Assembly: GCA_039024315.1 (NCBI GenBank)
Contig: JBCCQN010000100.1
Span: 1-28,959, forward strand
Source: JBCAWW01 sp039024315
Lineage (GTDB): Bacteria; Bacteroidota; Bacteroidia; J057
DNA length: 28,959 nt
Direction of reading: 5' to 3'
Below are positions 21,801 through 28,959 of the stretch, one piece after another. Made by a program: the position numbers and the translations under genes. Under the pieces are notes generated by a model, which searched no databases, was not told where the DNA came from, and saw nothing but the letters and a program-made list of their open reading frames with translations. The number at the start of each line of letters is the position of its first letter. The stretch's first letter is position 1.

Positions 21801-23000
21801 ATGCAAAGCAAACTGATATATCTAACGCTAATTTTATGCAGCCTCCTACAGCTAGGTTGCAAAGACGAATTTATTAAGCATGACCTTTATCGTATCTGGA
21901 ACAATCGCTTATACGGATATATCAATTCAGATGGGACCACTGAGATCCCCTTGCAGTTTGCCTATGCTTTACCGTTCTCCGAAGGATTAGCCGCCGTCAA
22001 TGTGGGAGGTACTCCTAACGGATATGACATGCCTACTGATGGGCGCTGGGGTTTTATCAATACTGCAGGCTTTTTTGTGATCAATCCCATCTATCATTCG
22101 CCAGTCAATGATGCTCCTCCTTTTGCGCGTGATGATGTCGGCAAGGTGCTCCACGAAGCCTATCTCTTTAAAGATCACGTAGCGGCAGTGCGGATGGACG
22201 ATGGTTGGCAGTTTATTGATACCCTTGGCAATCGCCTCCAAAAGAATTTTACGCCAGAGTCTTGCCGAACCCTAAAAGAAGGCTTAATGGCGGTAATGGT
22301 TGATGGTTATTGGGGGTACGCTCGAAAAATCAAAAACCAAAAAACGGGACGCGATAGTGCCATCGTCATGCATATCGAACCCAATTATCTATATCCCGTC
22401 GATTTTAGAGATGGCTTTGCCGTAGTCAAAGATCGCAAAGGACGTAAAGTCTGCATTGACAAAAATGGGAGAGAGGTATTCTCACAATACCGCATTGAAA
22501 GTCAGTTTCATGAGGGTATGGTTGCGGTACGCGCCAAATTTAAAGGCGAACCAATTAATGAGTTGGACTACCGCAAGTTTTCCATCATGGATACGCTCGG
22601 TAGAGTATGGTTTCCTCATCAATTTGATGAGATTGGCTATTACAGCTCAGGGCTAATCCCCGTTCGGGTTGGGAGTCAAAAACGCGCTAATGACCACAAA
22701 CAGTTTAGCGATTATGATGGTGGTAAGTGGGGCTTTGTCAATCGAGACGGGGTCTTTATTATCAATCCTCAGTACGATTATGCGATGTCTTTTGAAGAGG
22801 ATCGAGCCGCCATCAAAGTAGGAAATTTTTGGGGTTATATAGACCAAAACAATAGCTGGATCGCCCAACCACAATTTATTTGGGCGGGCGAGTTTCAACA
22901 CGGGGTAGCCAAAGTTTTACTAGGTCCCTCGGCCAACGATTATTTCAATCACTACGCTTATTTGGATCGTTCTGGAAACGTAATTTGGGTTGAGCCTTAG
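21801..23000 (+). CDS. WG-repeat lipoprotein
   Basis: The 399-residue protein has a lipoprotein signal ending LLQLGC (Cys20), then about eight WG (KWG) repeats of some 35-45 residues each: LYGYINSDG, RWGFINTAG, WQFIDTLG, YWGYARK, KVCIDKNG, FSIMDTLG, KWGFVNRDG and FWGYIDQNN, each followed by an I-x-P-x-F-x-x-A or F-x-E/D-G-x-A-x-V segment. These repeats likely form a propeller or solenoid used for binding; no enzyme is implied. Residues after the lipidated cysteine read K-D-E, which fits the K-(D/E)2 surface-export signal reported for Capnocytophaga lipoproteins, so outer-surface exposure is plausible. It stands alone, divergent from radA. Confidence 0.9.
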   Translation: MQSKLIYLTLILCSLLQLGCKDEFIKHDLYRIWNNRLYGYINSDGTTEIPLQFAYALPFSEGLAAVNVGGTPNGYDMPTDGRWGFINTAGFFVINPIYHSPVNDAPPFARDDVGKVLHEAYLFKDHVAAVRMDDGWQFIDTLGNRLQKNFTPESCRTLKEGLMAVMVDGYWGYARKIKNQKTGRDSAIVMHIEPNYLYPVDFRDGFAVVKDRKGRKVCIDKNGREVFSQYRIESQFHEGMVAVRAKFKGEPINELDYRKFSIMDTLGRVWFPHQFDEIGYYSSGLIPVRVGSQKRANDHKQFSDYDGGKWGFVNRDGVFIINPQYDYAMSFEEDRAAIKVGNFWGYIDQNNSWIAQPQFIWAGEFQHGVAKVLLGPSANDYFNHYAYLDRSGNVIWVEP

Positions 23001-23032
23001 GGCAATTTTCGCGCGTGAGGTTGGAGGAATAA

Positions 23033-23055
23033 GCGTTCCGCGTAGCGGAAAACGC
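23033..23055. repeat. Hairpin repeat variant, GCGTTCCGC-GTA-GCGG
   Basis: This is the variant copy of the hairpin family at 1319 and 1459. CTGC-GTA-GCAG there becomes CCGC-GTA-GCGG here, so both sides of the stem changed together and pairing is kept. An outer GCGTT/AACGC pair is added around two unpaired A. It lies just after the WG-repeat gene and directly before the second dispersed repeat copy. Confidence 0.7.
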
Positions 23056-23060
23056 ACGAA

Positions 23061-23176
23061 TAAGTACTTAGCCAATTGTACTCAGTATCAAGACCTAAGA
23101 AAATGAGATTACATGATTCAGCAAGACCTTTTTTCTCTGTACTGAATACTCCCGAAAGCTTTCGGGATACCGGCTA
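23061..23176. repeat. 116-base dispersed repeat, copy 2
   Basis: The partner of 15934-16048, in the same orientation. Conserved ends are TAAGTACTTAG on the left and the palindrome TCCCGAAAGCTTTCGGGA plus ATAC, GGCTA on the right. Differences concentrate in the middle, around AAGACCTAAGAAAATGAG. It fills the gap between two convergent lipoprotein genes and could serve them as a terminator, since no other hairpin is present there. Confidence 0.8.
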
Positions 23177-23188
23177 ATCTGCTAGGGT

Positions 23189-23845
23189 TTACATCACCAC
23201 AATTTGCCGAATCTGCCAACTAGCGGGTAATTTTTCTATGCTGAGGTTTTCACCGGCTGTAGAGGACCATTCATTAGCAGGATCACTAAAGTGCAAAAAC
23301 ATATTTCCTGCTTCTGGTAACTGAACGACCACAGTTTCATAATCAGGGATCACGGATACCTCTAGCTCCTCGGCCTTATATTTTTCCATCACACTCCGTA
23401 CAGTTTGCCCCACTTTCAAATCATTGAGGGTGTGAAAGCTTGGGTTACGGAAAAAAATCCGATTGACTTTGCTGATGTTTAGTTCTGCTTCTGTGGCTTT
23501 TTCCTCTTCGAGGAACGTTCCTTCGACGACTACTTCGCCACCATCGAGGTAGATCGTCCGCTTGATGTAGACATAACCAGATTCTGTCAAGGCCGAATCA
23601 GCTACGGCTAAAGGCTGCAGATCGTCTATCGGAAGGTTGTTGATCTGTTCCCCCAGAATGGCAAACCAAACTCCTGCCCCGCAGATTTGATCAGCGACTT
23701 CTAAGCATTGGACCATGGGATCTTTGGCCATCTGGCTCAAGGTATCAGCTTGAGCTTCCACTTGGGAGCTTGGGGGTTCGGTCTTACAAGCAAACAAGAG
23801 AAGCGTTGCCAGCAGGGCTAAGCCTAAGAATCTAAGGGATTGCAT
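23189..23845 (-). CDS. Lipoprotein of unknown function
   Basis: The 218-residue protein has a lipoprotein signal ending LLLFAC with Cys20 lipidated, then a Ser/Glu/Gln-rich linker. The domain from about residue 45 starts with PMVQCLEVADQICGAGVWFAILG, a strand/helix mix, and continues with paired beta segments (GYVYIKRTIYLDGGEVVVEGTF) and a closing IRQIVVM strand. VRSVMEKYKAEELEVSVIP near residue 148 resembles a helix-strand unit. I recognise no named family. It would sit on a membrane facing the periplasm or the outside. It starts 26 bases beyond the metK terminator hairpin and is therefore transcribed separately. Confidence 0.8.
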   Translation of the reverse strand: MQSLRFLGLALLATLLLFACKTEPPSSQVEAQADTLSQMAKDPMVQCLEVADQICGAGVWFAILGEQINNLPIDDLQPLAVADSALTESGYVYIKRTIYLDGGEVVVEGTFLEEEKATEAELNISKVNRIFFRNPSFHTLNDLKVGQTVRSVMEKYKAEELEVSVIPDYETVVVQLPEAGNMFLHFSDPANEWSSTAGENLSIEKLPASWQIRQIVVM

Positions 23846-23866
23846 AGCTAGAATTGATCTGTAAAC

Positions 23867-23900
23867 AAAAAGAGGGGGACGTAAAGCTTACGTCCCCCTC
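23867..23900 (-). terminator. Rho-independent terminator of metK
   Basis: GAGGGGGACGTAA (23872-23884) and TTACGTCCCCCTC (23888-23900) form a perfect 13-pair stem with a 3-base loop. Read on the minus strand it runs into five T. It lies 13 bases after the metK stop. Confidence 0.93.
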
Positions 23901-23913
23901 AAAAATAGGTTTT

Positions 23914-25221
23914 TTATCCAAAAATTGATTTGAGTTGATCCACCAAATCAAGTTTTTCCCAGCTAAAGAAGGTTACGGTCTTCTTGGCATGAGTACGAGT
24001 CATCATCTCGTTGGAGCCTTCGACAGCCTGCTTGGCGTAAAAAGTATCAATTTCACGTTCTTCTGCATCGCGGCCCATGTGGCCATAAGCAGCTGATTCA
24101 GAGAAAATTGGATTTTTCAGTCCTAGGCGAGAGACAATCGCGGCGGGCGTAAAGGAGATATTTTCTTGTATTTTAGAAGCAATCTCAGCATCACTTAAAT
24201 CCACTTTGCTAGTACCGTAAGTCTCGATATTGATAGAAACCGGTTCTGCAACCCCGATGGCATAAGCTAATTGTACCAACACTTCGTCACACAGGCCTGC
24301 GGCCACCATATTTTTGGCAAGGTGTCGGGAAGCATAGGCCGCGCTACGATCTACTTTAGAAGAGTCTTTGCCAGAAAAGGCGCCTCCACCATGAGCTCCT
24401 TTGCCCCCATAGGTATCGACGATGATTTTACGACCCGTAAGTCCAGAATCTCCATGAGGGCCCCCAATCACAAACTTGCCCGTTGGGTTTACGTGATAGA
24501 TGGTGTCTTTGAGCAATTCGGCAGGAATGACACGCGGTACTAGGTGCTCAATGACATCGGCCTTGATTTTGGCCAGCATTTCTTGATCTGCTTTGGCGGT
24601 GGCAGCAGGCGAATCACTTTCTGCTTCGACAAAATCGTCATGCTGAGTAGAAAGGACGATCGTATGCACCCGTAATGGCTTACCATCATCCCCATACTCG
24701 ATGGTTACCTGAGACTTGCTGTCAGGACGGAGGTAAGGCATAAGGTGAGCTTCATTTTTGCGAATATTGGCTAACTCTTTGACCAAACGGTGGGAGAAAG
24801 CCAGTGCCATTGGCATTAGCTCTGGGGTTTCATTTACGGCATAGCCGAACATCATCCCCTGGTCGCCAGCGCCTTGCTCCTTATCTTTATCCTCATCGCT
24901 ATCAACTCCTCTGGCGATATCAGGAGATTGCTCATGTAAAGTTGACATTACGGCGCAACTAGCGGCGCTAAATTGATATTCATCCGAATTGTAGCCGATC
25001 TTGTCAATGGTATTTCTAACCACCGCTTGTAAATCGACATAAGCTTTAGTTGAAATCTCACCAGCGAGTACTACCAGTCCAGTAGTAACGAGGGTTTCGC
25101 ATGCAACACGGGAATGAGGATCTTGCTGTAACATTGCATCTAATACAGCATCTGATATTTGGTCGGCCACTTTGTCTGGGTGTCCTTCTGACACAGACTC
25201 CGAAGTGAACAGATAAGGCAT
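23914..25221 (-). CDS. metK: S-adenosylmethionine synthetase
   Basis: The 435-residue enzyme makes S-adenosylmethionine from methionine and ATP. The N-terminus is MPYLFTSESVSEGHPDKVADQ with the catalytic His14 and Asp16. The two family signatures are GAGDQGMMFGYA (near residue 116) and GGAFSGKDSSKVDRSAAY (near residue 282). All ligand residues visible in these motifs are intact. It is longer than the ~384-residue E. coli enzyme, with an insert around DDFVEAESDSPAATAKADQEM, which I believe is usual in this phylum. The start at 25221 is chosen over ATG 25311 because the protein family begins here and the extra 30 residues have no family character. No SAM riboswitch was recognised upstream. Confidence 0.97.
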   Translation of the reverse strand: MPYLFTSESVSEGHPDKVADQISDAVLDAMLQQDPHSRVACETLVTTGLVVLAGEISTKAYVDLQAVVRNTIDKIGYNSDEYQFSAASCAVMSTLHEQSPDIARGVDSDEDKDKEQGAGDQGMMFGYAVNETPELMPMALAFSHRLVKELANIRKNEAHLMPYLRPDSKSQVTIEYGDDGKPLRVHTIVLSTQHDDFVEAESDSPAATAKADQEMLAKIKADVIEHLVPRVIPAELLKDTIYHVNPTGKFVIGGPHGDSGLTGRKIIVDTYGGKGAHGGGAFSGKDSSKVDRSAAYASRHLAKNMVAAGLCDEVLVQLAYAIGVAEPVSINIETYGTSKVDLSDAEIASKIQENISFTPAAIVSRLGLKNPIFSESAAYGHMGRDAEEREIDTFYAKQAVEGSNEMMTRTHAKKTVTFFSWEKLDLVDQLKSIFG

Positions 25222-25412
25222 AAAATTCCGGTTAATTGGTTGAATTTGAGGTGCAAATTTGCGTTCTACGGCCTGAAAAAACAAACCACAAATGGCTCTA
25301 TTTCCTAACAAGCGCTTTTGCCCTCTGGTCTAGCTAGCAAAAACAAGTTTGGAGAGCAGAAATCTTCCCTCAATAGAAATATTGCCATATTTATCTAATT
25401 TCGTCCTCAATT

Positions 25413-26063
25413 ATGGCAAGGAGAAAACAATTCAAAAAAGCACAGTATGAGTCTTACTCTAACTGTTATCATTATGAGAGTCCGACCAAAGACCAATGGC
25501 ATAGTATTTTTGGCAATGAGAATCCCATCACGGCTGAATTGGGCTGTGGCCACGGCAGTTTTGCCTTAGAATTGGCGAGACGCTACCCAGAACGCAATTT
25601 TTTGGGGGTAGACTTAAAACCTACGCGAATGTATCGTTCTGCGAAGCAGGCCCTAGAAGAAAAAAAAATCACCAACCTTGCCTTTTTGCATCAAGATTTA
25701 AAACTCATAGGTGACTCCATCGGCGAAAATGAGATCGATGAAATTTGGATCACCTTTCCTGACCCCTTTCCCAAAAACCGGCAAGCCAAGCACCGTATGA
25801 TCAACCCAAGCTTTTTGAGTCAATATCGTAGGATACTCAAAGAAGGAGGGCGATTTCATTATAAGACCGACAACTTGGCCTTGTTTCAATATAGCTTGGA
25901 GGTTTTTGTACGAGAAGAGGGCCTTCGTCTCAAGGAACTGAGTTTTGACCTACATGACGCAGAACATTTACCGGCTGATTTCAAGGTTTTGACTGAGTAC
26001 GAAAAAAAGTTCTTGGAGATGGAGATTTCTATCAACTATGTCGAGCTCATCTTTGCAGCATAA
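25413..26063 (+). CDS. trmB: tRNA (guanine-N7-)-methyltransferase
   Basis: The 216-residue enzyme places the m7G46 modification in the variable loop of many tRNAs using SAM. The SAM-binding motif I is AELGCGHGSFALELARRYPERNFLGVDLK (about residues 42-70). The family-specific ITFPDPFPKNRQAKHRMI block, with the catalytic and RNA-binding Asp and Lys residues, is at about residues 111-128. The C-terminal TEYEKKFLEMEISINYVEL is the usual TrmB ending, where the T-x-YE-x-K motif contacts substrate. The length is normal. It is divergent from metK, which supplies its cofactor, and shares the 191-base gap with it; coordinated expression would be inference. Confidence 0.96.
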   Translation: MARRKQFKKAQYESYSNCYHYESPTKDQWHSIFGNENPITAELGCGHGSFALELARRYPERNFLGVDLKPTRMYRSAKQALEEKKITNLAFLHQDLKLIGDSIGENEIDEIWITFPDPFPKNRQAKHRMINPSFLSQYRRILKEGGRFHYKTDNLALFQYSLEVFVREEGLRLKELSFDLHDAEHLPADFKVLTEYEKKFLEMEISINYVELIFAA

Positions 26064-26092
26064 AAAAATCGGCTACCAAATTGATAGCCGAT
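26062..26092 (-). terminator. Terminator between convergent trmB and the 142-residue gene
   Basis: ATCGGCTA (26068-26075) and TAGCCGAT (26085-26092) form an 8-pair stem with a 9-base loop. An A7 run at 26062-26068 gives a T-run on the minus strand, so it mainly ends the leftward gene at 26119. On the plus strand the downstream T content is weak. Confidence 0.8.
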
Positions 26093-26118
26093 ATCTAAGT
26101 AGTTAGTGCTAAATATCT

Positions 26119-26547
26119 TTAAACGCTCGTAGGAGGCTTTACTTCATAGATTTCTGTTTCAGAAACTTCTAATAAAATCATCTCACAACGACCATCTGCT
26201 TCTTTGAGTAGTTCGGGATAAGAATCCAGATTAAGTTCTTGACGTATTTCGACTAGCCATTCCAAGATGCGCTCGGGTCGATTGTCAAATAGAAAATGGA
26301 ATTGAACTTTATCTTCTCTGCTTAGGTCGGTAATCCTAAGGCTGATCATATTTACTGGAGCATGGAATCTAGCCTGTAAAATTGTCCCTTCCCCTTGGGC
26401 TATTCTGCCTCCTTCGGGATTAACAAGTTCGCCGGCATCAAGACGCTTCTCAGTTTCATATTGATCTACCCAACCGTCACATTCGAGTATGAGGTTGAAT
26501 AAATTTAAATCACGGAGCTGAGTAGCGGTCAAATCTGCTTTTCGCAT
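26119..26547 (-). CDS. Conserved-looking hypothetical protein, 142 residues
   Basis: The soluble 142-residue protein begins MRKADLTATQLRDLNLFNLILECDGW, with no signal or span. Middle strands (EGTILQARFHAPVNMISLRITDL and KVQFHFLFDNRPERILEWLVEIRQEL) suggest a small alpha/beta domain. I recognise no family. The start at 26547 is preferred to an in-frame ATG at 26637 because an exact TATATTTG promoter element (26585-26578) lies between them, which would put the longer start outside the transcript. The gene is convergent with trmB and divergent from gyrA. Confidence 0.72.
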   Translation of the reverse strand: MRKADLTATQLRDLNLFNLILECDGWVDQYETEKRLDAGELVNPEGGRIAQGEGTILQARFHAPVNMISLRITDLSREDKVQFHFLFDNRPERILEWLVEIRQELNLDSYPELLKEADGRCEMILLEVSETEIYEVKPPTSV

Positions 26548-26577
26548 ATTGCTTGAAATGAATCTTTGTTTCTGTAA

Positions 26578-26585
26578 CAAATATA
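26578..26585 (-). promoter_or_regulatory. -7 promoter element of the 142-residue gene
   Basis: TATATTTG on the minus strand is an exact TANNTTTG element. Transcription would start near 26572, about 25 bases before ATG 26547. At 19-20 bases upstream only a T-run (26601-26610 complement) is found as a possible weak -33 element. Confidence 0.5.
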
Positions 26586-26998
26586 TCGGTCCCCTAAGCC
26601 TGAAAAAAAACGCAAAAGGAGCCCAACTAACATCCAAATTTCATATCCGAATCAGGATTTATTACATTAATTGGAGTAATTTCAACGCATAAACTGAACA
26701 CTTATTGCACTTATTAAGCTTCTTTATCCCTTGACGCAACCATCATTTTTTTTGAAGTTTAATTACGCTTGTAACGCCTGATAAACAAAGACTTAGCCAT
26801 TTTTTCCTTGAAAAGTATCTCATTCGGCATTGGGCAAAAGTAGCCAAAGGCTGGCTTAAGCACTCAAGCAGTAAAAACTATCTCAGAAAGCATTAAAAGC
26901 CCTTATACAAAGCCCTAAATACTTTCAAAGCAGCAAAGATTTGACTATTTTGCGCAAGCCTTTTTGGGCTACTATTATTTTGTTTTTTTATCGGATCT
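26586..26998. other. Gene-free gap upstream of gyrA
   Basis: About 410 bases between divergent genes, AT-rich, with no reading frame that looks coding and no repeat shared with the other gaps. It must contain the gyrA promoter. I see nothing else that can be named. Confidence 0.5.
26949..26982 (+). promoter_or_regulatory. Possible gyrA promoter
   Basis: TTTG at 26949-26952 is followed 22 bases later by TTATTTTG (26975-26982), one mismatch from TANNTTTG. The leader to ATG 26999 would be about 10 bases. Spacing is one base longer than usual, so support is moderate. Confidence 0.4.
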
Positions 26999-28959
26999 AT
27001 GGCAGAAGGAGAAAGAATAATCAATAGGGGAATAGAGGAGGAAATGCGCAACGCATATATCGACTATTCCATGTCGGTAATTGTCTCTCGAGCCCTACCA
27101 GATGTACGAGATGGCCTCAAACCTGTACACCGTCGCGTGTTGTACGGTATGTCTGAATTAGGACTCGCAAGTAATCGCCCCTACAAAAAATCAGCCCGTA
27201 TCGTTGGAGAGGTCTTAGGGAAGTTTCACCCTCACGGTGATAGTGCCGTTTATGACACGATGGTACGTATGGCCCAAGAGTGGTCTTTGCGCTATCCTTT
27301 GGTCGATGGCCAAGGCAATTTCGGCTCGATAGACGGCGATAATCCTGCCGCCATGCGTTATACCGAGGCTCGTCTCAAAAAGATCGCCGAGGAAATGTTG
27401 GTTGATCTTGAGAAAAACACGGTTGACTTTCGTCTAAACTTTGACGATTCCCTCACCGAGCCGACCGTCCTACCCTCTCGAATTCCCAATCTCCTCGTCA
27501 ATGGCGCCAGTGGTATCGCGGTGGGTATGGCCACCAATATGCCGCCTCACAATTTGGTAGAGACGGTTGAAGGCATTATCGCTTACATTGACAATCCTGA
27601 GATCGAGATCGCAGAGATTGCTAAATATATCAAGGGCCCTGATTTCCCTACCGGCGGCACCATTTATGGGGTTGAAGGCATTAATTCGGCTTACCACACT
27701 GGTAAAGGTCGCGTCGTGATTCGCGCCAAAGCCGAAATCGAAGTGGACAAGAAAGAAAGGGAGCAAATCATCATTACTGAGATCCCTTACCAAGTCAACA
27801 AAGCGACTACCATTCAGAAGATCAGTATCCTCGTTGGAGAGAAAAAGCTAGAAGGCATCTCTGATGTAAGGGATGAATCTGATCGTGATGGCTTGCGTAT
27901 CGTAGTCGATGTCAAACGCGATGCGATGGCCAAAGTCGTGCTAAATCGTTTGTATCAGCTTACTCCCCTACAATCTTCCTTCTCGATCAACAATGTCGCC
28001 TTGGTCAAAGGCCGGCCGCGCTTGTTGGATTTGAAGGAGATGATATCCTACTACGTAGAACACCGCCACGAGATCGTCGTCAGACGCACCGAGTATGAAT
28101 TAGCGGAAGCACGTAAGCGCGCCCATATCTTAGAAGGCTTATTGATCGCGCTAGATCACTTGGACGAGGTAATCGCCCTCATTCGAGCCTCTCAAACCGC
28201 AGATATCGCCCGCGAAGGCTTGATGAAACGCTTTGAACTAAGTGAGATCCAAGCCAAAGCGATTCTAGATATGCGTCTCCAACGTCTGACAGGACTGGAG
28301 CGCGAGAAAATTCAGCAGCAATACAATGACTTGATGGAAAAAATCGAGTATTACGAAAAAGTATTGGCTGATGAAGGGTTACGGATGCAAATCATCAAAG
28401 ATGAGCTAACCGAAGTCAAAGAAAAATATGGTGAAGGTCGCCGCACCGATATTACGTTCGCCGACGGCGAAATCCGTATCGAAGACTTAATCGCCAACCG
28501 TGATATGATCCTCACGATCACACATCACGGCTATATCAAACGTACACCCGCAAGCGTTTACCAAGTACAGGGTCGAGGCGGCGTAGGTTTACGGGGAGCA
28601 GGTAAGAAGGAAAACGACTTCGTCGAACACATCTTCTCTACTAAGGCCCATAATTATGTCCTCTTCTTTACGGAGCGAGGACGTTGTTTCTGGATGAGGG
28701 TTTATCAGATCCCTGAAGGGGAACGCCAGCACCGAGGCAGGGCCATCCAAAACCTCATCCAAATTGATAAGGAGGATAAGGTAAAAGCTTACGTAACCGT
28801 CGAAAACCTTGATGATGAGGATTTCCTTAATTCTCACTATATCATCATGGCAACTAAGAAAGGTCAAGTCAAAAAGACGCTGCTCAAGGCGTACAGCCGT
28901 CCTCGTACTTCGGGTATCAACGCGATCACCATTAATGAAGATGATGAGCTATTGGAAGC
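26999..28959 (+). CDS. gyrA: DNA gyrase subunit A, 3' end outside window
   Basis: The first 653 residues of GyrA are present; the gene runs off the right edge without a stop. Gyrase introduces negative supercoils, and this subunit cuts and rejoins DNA. The winged-helix and tower domains are present, with the catalytic Tyr121 in AAMRYTEARL. In the quinolone-determining region (GKFHPHGDSAVYDT) Ser82 and Asp86 are the unmutated residues at the positions matching E. coli Ser83 and Asp87. The C-terminal pinwheel begins with a GyrA-box variant QGRGGVG at 524-530 instead of the QRRGGKG of E. coli. That box argues for GyrA over ParC. The start ATG 26999 opens with MAEGERIINRGIEEEMRNAY, a normal N-terminus. 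Confidence 0.97.
   Translation, partial: MAEGERIINRGIEEEMRNAYIDYSMSVIVSRALPDVRDGLKPVHRRVLYGMSELGLASNRPYKKSARIVGEVLGKFHPHGDSAVYDTMVRMAQEWSLRYPLVDGQGNFGSIDGDNPAAMRYTEARLKKIAEEMLVDLEKNTVDFRLNFDDSLTEPTVLPSRIPNLLVNGASGIAVGMATNMPPHNLVETVEGIIAYIDNPEIEIAEIAKYIKGPDFPTGGTIYGVEGINSAYHTGKGRVVIRAKAEIEVDKKEREQIIITEIPYQVNKATTIQKISILVGEKKLEGISDVRDESDRDGLRIVVDVKRDAMAKVVLNRLYQLTPLQSSFSINNVALVKGRPRLLDLKEMISYYVEHRHEIVVRRTEYELAEARKRAHILEGLLIALDHLDEVIALIRASQTADIAREGLMKRFELSEIQAKAILDMRLQRLTGLEREKIQQQYNDLMEKIEYYEKVLADEGLRMQIIKDELTEVKEKYGEGRRTDITFADGEIRIEDLIANRDMILTITHHGYIKRTPASVYQVQGRGGVGLRGAGKKENDFVEHIFSTKAHNYVLFFTERGRCFWMRVYQIPEGERQHRGRAIQNLIQIDKEDKVKAYVTVENLDDEDFLNSHYIIMATKKGQVKKTLLKAYSRPRTSGINAITINEDDELLE

Noticed and set aside
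25222..25412. Possible SAM riboswitch upstream of metK
   Set aside because: Only a short GCAAATTTGC palindrome was seen; no multi-stem arrangement of a known SAM aptamer could be traced.
25635..25650. Fifth copy of the GTTCTGC hairpin inside trmB
   Set aside because: CGTTCTGCGAAGCAGG resembles the family, but it encodes normal TrmB residues (R-S-A-K-Q-A) and its similarity may be chance.
27226..27260. Quinolone-resistance change in gyrA
   Set aside because: Ser82 and Asp86, at the positions of E. coli Ser83 and Asp87, are the unmutated residues.

Overview
The window looks like chromosomal DNA of a free-living member of the Bacteroidota, possibly near the Saprospiria/Lewinella group; the group placement is inference. 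Supporting signs are exact or near matches to the Bacteroidota promoter (TTTG, about 20 bases, TANNTTTG), no clear Shine-Dalgarno sequences, several lipoproteins, twin-arginine exported Rossmann enzymes, a WG-repeat protein, and DUF4870 and DUF952 genes. No rRNA, tRNA, CRISPR array, transposase, prophage or plasmid gene was found. Most of the window is housekeeping or small-metabolism genes, and no multi-gene defence or biosynthetic system is evident.

Layout. 1-1173: an ECF sigma factor overlapping a membrane anti-sigma-like gene, closed by a strong terminator. 1174-1522: a gene-free mosaic of short palindromic repeats. 1523-5795: leftward genes for a sterol-desaturase/AGMO-like membrane hydroxylase, a DUF952 protein, a sugar nucleotidyltransferase, a GNAT acetyltransferase and a class-I glutamine amidotransferase-like hydrolase. 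5917-7302: rightward DUF4870 and M23 peptidase genes, separated by a 429-base gap holding two perfect DnaA boxes, an AT-rich dyad and repeated TTTGACG motifs. 7369-11904: a Tat-exported Gfo/Idh/MocA oxidoreductase, an SRPBCC-like protein, and an unknown lipoprotein paired with a Tat/lipobox NAD-dependent epimerase-like protein. 11973-15775: a tightly spaced leftward cluster of an acyl-CoA carboxylase beta subunit, an RsmF-like rRNA methyltransferase and an unknown membrane-anchored protein. 15776-21671: a dispersed repeat copy, two doubtful or orphan small genes, yebC, a 708-residue helical protein with a C-terminal winged-helix-like end, and radA. 21801-23845: a WG-repeat lipoprotein, a hairpin repeat and the second dispersed repeat copy, and another lipoprotein. 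23914-28959: metK, trmB, an unknown 142-residue protein, and gyrA, which runs off the right edge.

The genes form small units rather than one pathway. Information-processing genes (yebC, radA, trmB, rsmF-like, metK, gyrA) are interspersed with envelope genes. The parts most worth a second look are non-coding: the DnaA-box region near 6.4 kb, a 115/116-base dispersed repeat in two copies, and a hairpin family with an apparently compensated base pair. Among proteins, the Tat/lipobox epimerase-like protein and the 708-residue protein are the most unusual.
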